In this document: positions 5,527 to 9,801 of the stretch, one piece after another | Numbering within the stretch: the first letter of the stretch is position 1 | Layout: each line of letters starts with the position of its first letter | DNA from: Gemmobacter sp. | Lineage (GTDB): Bacteria > Pseudomonadota > Alphaproteobacteria > Rhodobacterales > Rhodobacteraceae | Assembly: GCA_030656535.1 (NCBI GenBank) | Contig: JAUSPL010000470.1 | Span: forward strand, 1-9,801 | DNA: 9,801 nucleotides | Direction: 5' to 3' | Made by a program: the position numbers and the translations under genes | Notes under the pieces: model-generated | Told to the model about the DNA's origin: nothing | Database searches by the model: none | Seen by the model: the letters and a program-made list of their open reading frames with translations, nothing else

Positions 5527-6684
5527 ATGACCGAGACTGTCCGCAGCGCGGCCCAGGCGGCCCTGACCGAGGTAGAAGCCGTGACCGCCGTGATCCTGCC
5601 CGAACCGGGCGGCGAGGTTGTGCCGTTGGCGCAGGCCCCCGCCGAAACCGCCGAGGCGATCCGGTCACGCATGGCCCAGATCGACATGACCAACACGCAG
5701 TCGATCATCTCGTTTGGCTCGTCGGCGCAGGCCGAGTTGCAGGTCATCAGTCAGGAAATGCTGACCGATGTGCGCAACAAGGATGCGGGCCCCGCCGGGG
5801 ACGCGCTGGCGCAAATCGTGACGACCATTCGCGGGTTTTCCGTGTCGGAACTGGACGTCCGCCGCAAGAAAAGCTGGTGGGAACGCCTGCTTGGCAGGTC
5901 GGCCCCGTTTGCCAAATTCGTGGCCCGGTTCGAAACCGTTCAGGCCCAGATCGACAAGGTCACCGAAAACCTGCTGAGCCATGAACACAAGCTGTTGAAA
6001 GACATCAAGGCGCTGGACAAGCTGTACGAAAAGACGCTGGATTTCTATCACGAGCTTGCATTGTACATTTCGGCGGGTGAGGCCAAGCTTGCCGAACTTG
6101 ACGCGACCGTGATCCCGGCCAAAGAGGCGACCGTCGCGGCGGCCCCCGAATCCGACCAGATCATGAAGGCGCAAGAACTGCGTGACCTGCGATCTGCGCG
6201 CGACGATCTGGAACGGCGGGTGCATGACCTGAAACTGACCCGCCAGGTGACAATGCAGTCCCTGCCGTCGATCCGACTGGTTCAGGAAAACGACAAGTCG
6301 CTGGTGACCAAGATCAACTCGACCTTGGTGAACACAGTACCCCTGTGGGAAACCCAGCTTGCACAAGCGGTTACAATTCAGCGGTCGCGCGAGGCCGCCG
6401 AGTCTGTGCGCGCGGCGAATGATCTTACCAATGAACTGCTGACGGCCAATGCCGACAACCTGCAACAGGCCAACCGCGTGGTGCGGCAGGAAATGGAGCG
6501 GGGCGTGTTCGACATCGAGGCTGTGAAAAAGGCCAACGCGACGCTGATCGCCACCATCAACGAAAGCCTGCAAATCGCCGATGAGGGAAAATCACGGCGC
6601 GCTGCCGCCGAGATCGAGTTGAAGAAGATGGAAGCAGAACTGCGCGACACCCTGGCCTCGGCCAAGGCGCGCAAGACGGCCTGA
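5527..6684 (+). CDS. telA: TelA/KlaA-family toxic-anion resistance protein
   Basis: A 385-residue soluble, almost wholly helical protein of the TelA family, named for tellurite resistance on plasmid RK2 and found widely in chromosomes of bacteria with no tellurite link. The conserved core runs from about residue 95 to 350. The signature is LPSIRLVQENDKSLVTK followed by INSTLVNTVPLWETQL (246-278). SWWERLLGR at 116-124 is the usual amphipathic segment near the core start. Long charged heptad-like stretches at 135-195, 215-245 and 355-382 predict coiled coils. There is no signal peptide or membrane helix, so it probably works on the cytoplasmic face, attached to XpaC. The ribosome site is weak (GAGTGAG, 11 bases upstream). 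It is followed after 5 bases by the DUF2927 gene. A role in membrane or cell-wall stress is a family-level inference. Confidence 0.88.
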   Translation: MTETVRSAAQAALTEVEAVTAVILPEPGGEVVPLAQAPAETAEAIRSRMAQIDMTNTQSIISFGSSAQAELQVISQEMLTDVRNKDAGPAGDALAQIVTTIRGFSVSELDVRRKKSWWERLLGRSAPFAKFVARFETVQAQIDKVTENLLSHEHKLLKDIKALDKLYEKTLDFYHELALYISAGEAKLAELDATVIPAKEATVAAAPESDQIMKAQELRDLRSARDDLERRVHDLKLTRQVTMQSLPSIRLVQENDKSLVTKINSTLVNTVPLWETQLAQAVTIQRSREAAESVRAANDLTNELLTANADNLQQANRVVRQEMERGVFDIEAVKKANATLIATINESLQIADEGKSRRAAAEIELKKMEAELRDTLASAKARKTA

Positions 6685-6689
6685 ACCAG

Positions 6690-7658
6690 ATGCCCCGCCT
6701 GCCCGCCCTGATGCACATGATCCGGCTTTGCGCCACTCTTGCGACTGTGGCAGGGGTGGCAGGCTGCGCTCTGACGACGGATGAAGGCGGCACCAAAAGT
6801 TCGCCCAGGCCGATGCCGCGCGCGGCGGTTCCGGTTGCCCCGCCCGAACCTTCGGCCGCCAGTCTGGCGGTCAAGGCGCATTTCAACCAGGTCCAGGCCG
6901 ATCTGCTGGCGCGTGGTCTGTTGCGGCGCGATGGCGGCGGGCCTGACACGCCGTTTTCCGAGCGTCAACTGGTGGAAAACTTTGTTCGCATCGGGCTTTA
7001 CGACGAATACGTCAGCGAAGGCGGGCGGTTGGTCGCGCGGCAATCCCCTGCAGCTTTGCGGCGGTGGGACGGGCCTGTGCGCATATCGGTACGTTTTGGC
7101 GCGCAGGTGCCGGAAGACCAGCGCACCCGCGACCGCGCGTCCGTATCGGCCTTTGCCGACAGGCTGGCCCGCGTGTCGGGCCATTCGATCCGGGTGTCCG
7201 ACGCCAACCCGAACTATTTCGTCTACATCCTGTCCGAGGATGAACGTAGTGCAAGCGCCGGGGAATGGGCCGGTTTGTTTCCCGGCCTGAACCGATTGGA
7301 ACTGGATATCGCTGCACAGTTGCCTCTGTCGACGTTTTGCCTTGTGCTGGCGATATCCGAAGGCGACCGCCCGGTCTATTCAAACGCGCTTGCTGTGATC
7401 CGGTCAGAACTGCCAGACCTGCTGCGCCTGTCTTGTATCCACGAAGAGATCGCGCAAGGTCTGGGTCTGGCCAACGACCATCCGCAAGCCCGCCCGTCAA
7501 TCTTCAACGATGACGAAGAGTTCGCGACCTTGACGCGGCACGACGAACTGTTGCTGAAAATGCTGTATGATGCCCGCCTGACCCCGGGCATGCGCGAAGC
7601 CGAGGCCCGCCCCATTCTGCGGGTCCTGGCAACTGAAATTCTTGGGGGCGAAAGCTGA
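6690..7658 (+). CDS. DUF2927 lipoprotein with degenerate zincin-like motif
   Basis: A 322-residue protein with a lipoprotein signal: hydrophobic LCATLATVAGVAGC, whose Cys26 would be lipidated after cleavage at VAG/C. A Pro/Ala-rich linker (about 35-60) leads to the DUF2927 domain (about 90-320), so the domain should sit in the periplasm. Its most conserved stretch is CIHEEIAQGLGLANDHP (249-265), followed by SIFNDDEEFATLTRHDELL and MLYDARL (270-297). HEEIAQ looks like a zincin HExxH helix whose second His is replaced by Gln, so protease activity is uncertain. The start codon is one of three close ATGs (6690, 6711, 6717), none with a good ribosome site; coupling to telA, which ends 5 bases upstream, is likely. 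The position inside the XpaC-TelA-SPFH cluster suggests a periplasmic partner. Function of the family is unknown to me. Confidence 0.8.
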   Translation: MPRLPALMHMIRLCATLATVAGVAGCALTTDEGGTKSSPRPMPRAAVPVAPPEPSAASLAVKAHFNQVQADLLARGLLRRDGGGPDTPFSERQLVENFVRIGLYDEYVSEGGRLVARQSPAALRRWDGPVRISVRFGAQVPEDQRTRDRASVSAFADRLARVSGHSIRVSDANPNYFVYILSEDERSASAGEWAGLFPGLNRLELDIAAQLPLSTFCLVLAISEGDRPVYSNALAVIRSELPDLLRLSCIHEEIAQGLGLANDHPQARPSIFNDDEEFATLTRHDELLLKMLYDARLTPGMREAEARPILRVLATEILGGES

Positions 7659-7698
7659 TAATGTTCGTTTTCCGCTATTCTAGTCCCGCCATTGTAAG

Positions 7699-7704
7699 AA
7701 GGAG
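7699..7704 (+). promoter_or_regulatory. Ribosome binding site of the SPFH gene
   Basis: AAGGAG lies 6 bases before the ATG at 7711 and only 3 before the in-frame GTG at 7708, so the ATG is the better start. This is the strongest ribosome site in the operon, so the SPFH protein may be made in greater amount than its upstream partners. Confidence 0.7.
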
Positions 7705-7710
7705 CCCGTG

Positions 7711-8823
7711 ATGGTGTTCGATTTCCTTAAAGGCCAATTCGTCGATGTCATTGACTGGACCGACGACACCCGAGACACAATGGTGTGGCGGTTCGAACGC
7801 CACGGCAACGCGATCATGTATGGTGCCAAGCTGACGGTGCGCGAAGGTCAGGCTGCGGTGTTCATTCACGAAGGCCAGTTGGCCGATGTGTTCGGGCCAG
7901 GTCTTTACATGCTTGAAACCAACAACATGCCGATCATGACGGCGTTGCAGCATTGGGACCACGGATTTTCATCACCGTTCAAATCTGAAATCTACTTCAT
8001 CAACACCACCCGCTTTACCGGCATGAAATGGGGCACACGAAACCCCATCACCACCCGTGACCCGGAATTCGGGCCGGTGCGTCTGCGCGCTTTTGGAACT
8101 TTTACCATGCGGGTCACTGACCCCGGCCGGTTCATGACCGAAATCGTCGGCACGGACGGCGAATTCACCACCGAGGAAATCTCGGTCCACCTGCGCGACG
8201 TGATCGTGCAGGAATTCTCGCGCGTGATCGCCGGATCCGGCATCCCGGTGCTGGACATGGCCGCCAACACCAAGGATCTGGGAGCGATCGTCGCAAAGGC
8301 GATTGCCCCGGCGGTCGAGGCCTATGGTCTGGCGGTTCCGGATTTCTACATAGAAAACATTTCGCTGCCTGAAGAGGTCGAAAAGGTTCTGGACAAACGT
8401 ACCGCGATGGGTGTCGCCGGTGACCTTGCGAAGTATACCCAGTTCGCCGCCGCCGAGGCGATGGGCGCGGCCGCCAGCACCCCCAATTCAGGCATGGGTG
8501 CGGGGATCGGCATGGGCATGGGCATGGCGATGGCCCAGCAGATCGGCGGGGGCCAGCCCGGCCCTTGGGGTACCAGCCCTGTGGCCGCGCCCCCTCCGCC
8601 CCCACCGCCGGTTGACCGGGTGTGGCACATTGCCGACAACGGCCAGACCACCGGGCCGTTCGCCCGTGCCTCGCTGGGCCAGATGGCCGGTTCGGGGCAA
8701 TTCACCCGTGAAACGCTGGTATGGACGGCAGGTCAGGACGGATGGAAACCCGCAGGCAGCATTGCAGAACTGGCTCAGTTGTTCACCATAGCACCACCGC
8801 CACCACCGCCACCCGCAGGCTGA
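7711..8823 (+). CDS. SPFH-domain protein (YdjI/virion-core-like) with C-terminal GYF_2 domain
   Basis: A 370-residue protein. Residues 1-235 form an SPFH/band-7 domain of the YdjI type, often mislabelled 'virion core protein': FLKGQFVDVIDW (5-16), the SPFH core from about 40 (LTVREGQAAVF) and LPEEVEKVLDKR near its end. There is no classical N-terminal membrane helix, so membrane contact is probably peripheral. Residues 261-280 are Gly/Met rich (GMGAGIGMGMGMAM). Residues 294-300 are seven prolines. A GYF_2 domain fills 303-358: VWHIADNGQTTGPF, then VWTAGQDGWKPA. Seven more prolines follow at 362-368 before the stop. GYF domains bind proline-rich peptides, so self-association is plausible. SPFH proteins assemble into large membrane rings or scaffolds. 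In Bacillus subtilis YdjI works with a zinc-ribbon protein YdjG, matching the next gene here. Confidence 0.88.
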   Translation: MVFDFLKGQFVDVIDWTDDTRDTMVWRFERHGNAIMYGAKLTVREGQAAVFIHEGQLADVFGPGLYMLETNNMPIMTALQHWDHGFSSPFKSEIYFINTTRFTGMKWGTRNPITTRDPEFGPVRLRAFGTFTMRVTDPGRFMTEIVGTDGEFTTEEISVHLRDVIVQEFSRVIAGSGIPVLDMAANTKDLGAIVAKAIAPAVEAYGLAVPDFYIENISLPEEVEKVLDKRTAMGVAGDLAKYTQFAAAEAMGAAASTPNSGMGAGIGMGMGMAMAQQIGGGQPGPWGTSPVAAPPPPPPPVDRVWHIADNGQTTGPFARASLGQMAGSGQFTRETLVWTAGQDGWKPAGSIAELAQLFTIAPPPPPPPAG

Positions 8824-8824
8824 G

Positions 8825-9801
8825 ATGTCCAGACCCGCCGAGGAGTACCGCTGGCCTTGCGAACAATGTGGCGCGGATCTTGGATTTGCGCCGGGCCAGA
8901 CGGAACTGGTTTGTGGCCATTGCGGCCATGTGCAAAAGATTGCGCCCAGTACGGCTCCCCAGCGCACCAAGGCGTTGGGCGAATTGGATCTGAACGCGGC
9001 TCTGCGGGACGCTTTGCCGGCCGGGGCGATGGTTGATGTGCGCACGACCTCTTGTCCCAGTTGCGGTGCGCAGTTGGAATTCGACGGCACCACCCACGCA
9101 ACCCGGTGTCCGTTTTGCGCCTCGCCGGTCGTGGTCGACACCGGCAGCCACAGACAGATCAAACCGCAAGCCGTGGTGCCGTTCGTGTTGACCGAGGTTC
9201 AGGCGCGCGGGTCGATGACCGACTGGCTGGGCCGGTTGTGGTTCGCCCCAAACGGTTTGCAGGAATACGCCCGCAAGGGACGGTCGCTGAACGGGATATA
9301 CGTCCCCTACTGGACCTTCGACGCCGCCACCCGGTCGCGCTATTCCGGCCAGCGGGGTGATGCCTACTATGAAACCCGAACCGTTACGGTCCGGGTCAAC
9401 GGTCGCAGCGAACAACGTCAGGAACAGGTGCGCAAGATTCGCTGGTCGCATGCATCCGGCAGTGTGGCGCGGGCGTTCGATGACGTGCTGGTCATGGCCG
9501 CCACCAGCCTGCCGCGCGGTCATGCCGACGGGTTGGAGCCGTGGGACCTGTCGGCGCTGACGCCCTATCGCCCCGACTATCTGGCTGGATTTCAGGCCGA
9601 GGGGTATACCGTCGGGCTGGACGCCGGGCACGACATCGGACGCGAAAAGATGGCAGCGGTCATCCACAGTGACGTGCGGCGCGACATTGGCGGCGACGAG
9701 CAGCGCGTCACGAGTATCGACACCGACTGGAGCCGCGAGACCTTCAAGCACATCCTGCTGCCGGTGTGGATGGCGGCCTATAAATACAACGGCAAGACGT
9801 A
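8825..9801 (+). CDS. Double zinc-ribbon protein, partner of the SPFH protein (3' end outside window)
   Basis: The frame opens at ATG 8825, one base after the SPFH stop, with AGG 5 bases upstream inside the SPFH 3' end, and stays open for 325 codons to the window edge. Two zinc ribbons are clear: CEQCG with CGHCG (Cys12, 15, 30, 33) and CPSCG with CPFCA (Cys77, 80, 95, 98). A beta-rich region follows with NGIYVPYWTFDA (156-167), then HILLPVWMAAYKYNGKT at 309-325. This architecture is the type often labelled 'primosomal protein N-prime/superfamily II helicase-like zinc ribbon', a misnomer because no helicase motifs are present. The closest described role is YdjG of Bacillus subtilis, encoded with an SPFH protein. 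Related proteins often end in hydrophobic segments, which would lie beyond this window. It probably tethers or recruits partners to the SPFH scaffold. Confidence 0.85.
   Translation, partial: MSRPAEEYRWPCEQCGADLGFAPGQTELVCGHCGHVQKIAPSTAPQRTKALGELDLNAALRDALPAGAMVDVRTTSCPSCGAQLEFDGTTHATRCPFCASPVVVDTGSHRQIKPQAVVPFVLTEVQARGSMTDWLGRLWFAPNGLQEYARKGRSLNGIYVPYWTFDAATRSRYSGQRGDAYYETRTVTVRVNGRSEQRQEQVRKIRWSHASGSVARAFDDVLVMAATSLPRGHADGLEPWDLSALTPYRPDYLAGFQAEGYTVGLDAGHDIGREKMAAVIHSDVRRDIGGDEQRVTSIDTDWSRETFKHILLPVWMAAYKYNGKT

Noticed and set aside
5665..6573. 302-codon open frame on the minus strand opposite telA
   Set aside because: It is a shadow of the TelA coding frame; the plus-strand product carries the family signature.
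5527..6684. Reading telA as proof of tellurite resistance
   Set aside because: The family name comes from one plasmid phenotype; no terB-terF or other tellurite genes are present, so only a general stress role is inferred.
7655..7681. Possible internal promoter before the SPFH gene (CTGATA and TATTCT)
   Set aside because: The spacer is only 15 bases and both hexamers are weak; the 52-base gap is compatible with one operon.
8783..9751. 322-codon open frame on the minus strand opposite the zinc-ribbon gene
   Set aside because: The plus-strand frame from 8825 has eight correctly spaced zinc-ligand cysteines and tight operon spacing; the antisense frame has no motif.
8825..9801. Primosomal helicase function for the zinc-ribbon protein
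   Set aside because: No Walker A, Walker B or other helicase motif is visible; the usual label reflects zinc-ribbon similarity only.

Overview
The window is high-GC, tightly packed bacterial chromosome. Gene content and wording of the proteins suggest an alphaproteobacterium, most likely a member of the Rhodobacteraceae/Roseobacter group: divergent tadA and rluB, an RluB with a long basic disordered tail, a DUF2927 lipoprotein, and an XpaC-TelA pair next to an SPFH/zinc-ribbon pair. This placement rests on recognising families, not on a search. No rRNA, tRNA, CRISPR array, transposase or integrase is visible, and no stretch over 300 bases lacks a gene.

Left part (1-2651). The window opens in the 3' end of a pterin-4a-carbinolamine dehydratase gene (phhB, + strand). 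Three minus-strand genes follow, in order of decreasing coordinate: tadA (tRNA adenosine deaminase), a class I glutamine-amidotransferase-like hydrolase of the PuuD/peptidase C26 type, and a D-lyxose ketol-isomerase-type cupin sugar isomerase. The 240-base gap between tadA and the PuuD-like gene holds a plausible promoter for the PuuD-like gene and several short inverted repeats. A 7-bp hairpin separates the convergent phhB and isomerase genes.

Middle (2652-4406). rluB, a 23S rRNA pseudouridine synthase, is divergent from tadA, so two RNA-modification genes share one intergenic region. RluB has a normal S4 plus catalytic core and then about 220 residues of basic, low-complexity tail. A hairpin followed by four T residues after rluB probably ends its transcript.

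Right part (4478-9801, runs off the end). Six same-strand genes lie with gaps of -1, 60, 5, 52 and 1 bases and look like one operon: a 27-residue single-pass membrane miniprotein, XpaC-family membrane protein, TelA-family coiled-coil protein, DUF2927 lipoprotein, SPFH-domain protein with a C-terminal GYF_2 domain between two polyproline tracts, and a double zinc-ribbon protein that is cut by the window end. XpaC/TelA and SPFH/zinc-ribbon pairs are each known from membrane or toxic-compound stress loci in other bacteria (yce and ydj operons of Bacillus subtilis, recalled from general knowledge). Their combination here with a lipoprotein and a miniprotein suggests an envelope-maintenance or stress assembly spanning the inner membrane and periplasm. 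This is the part of the window most likely to hold something under-described.
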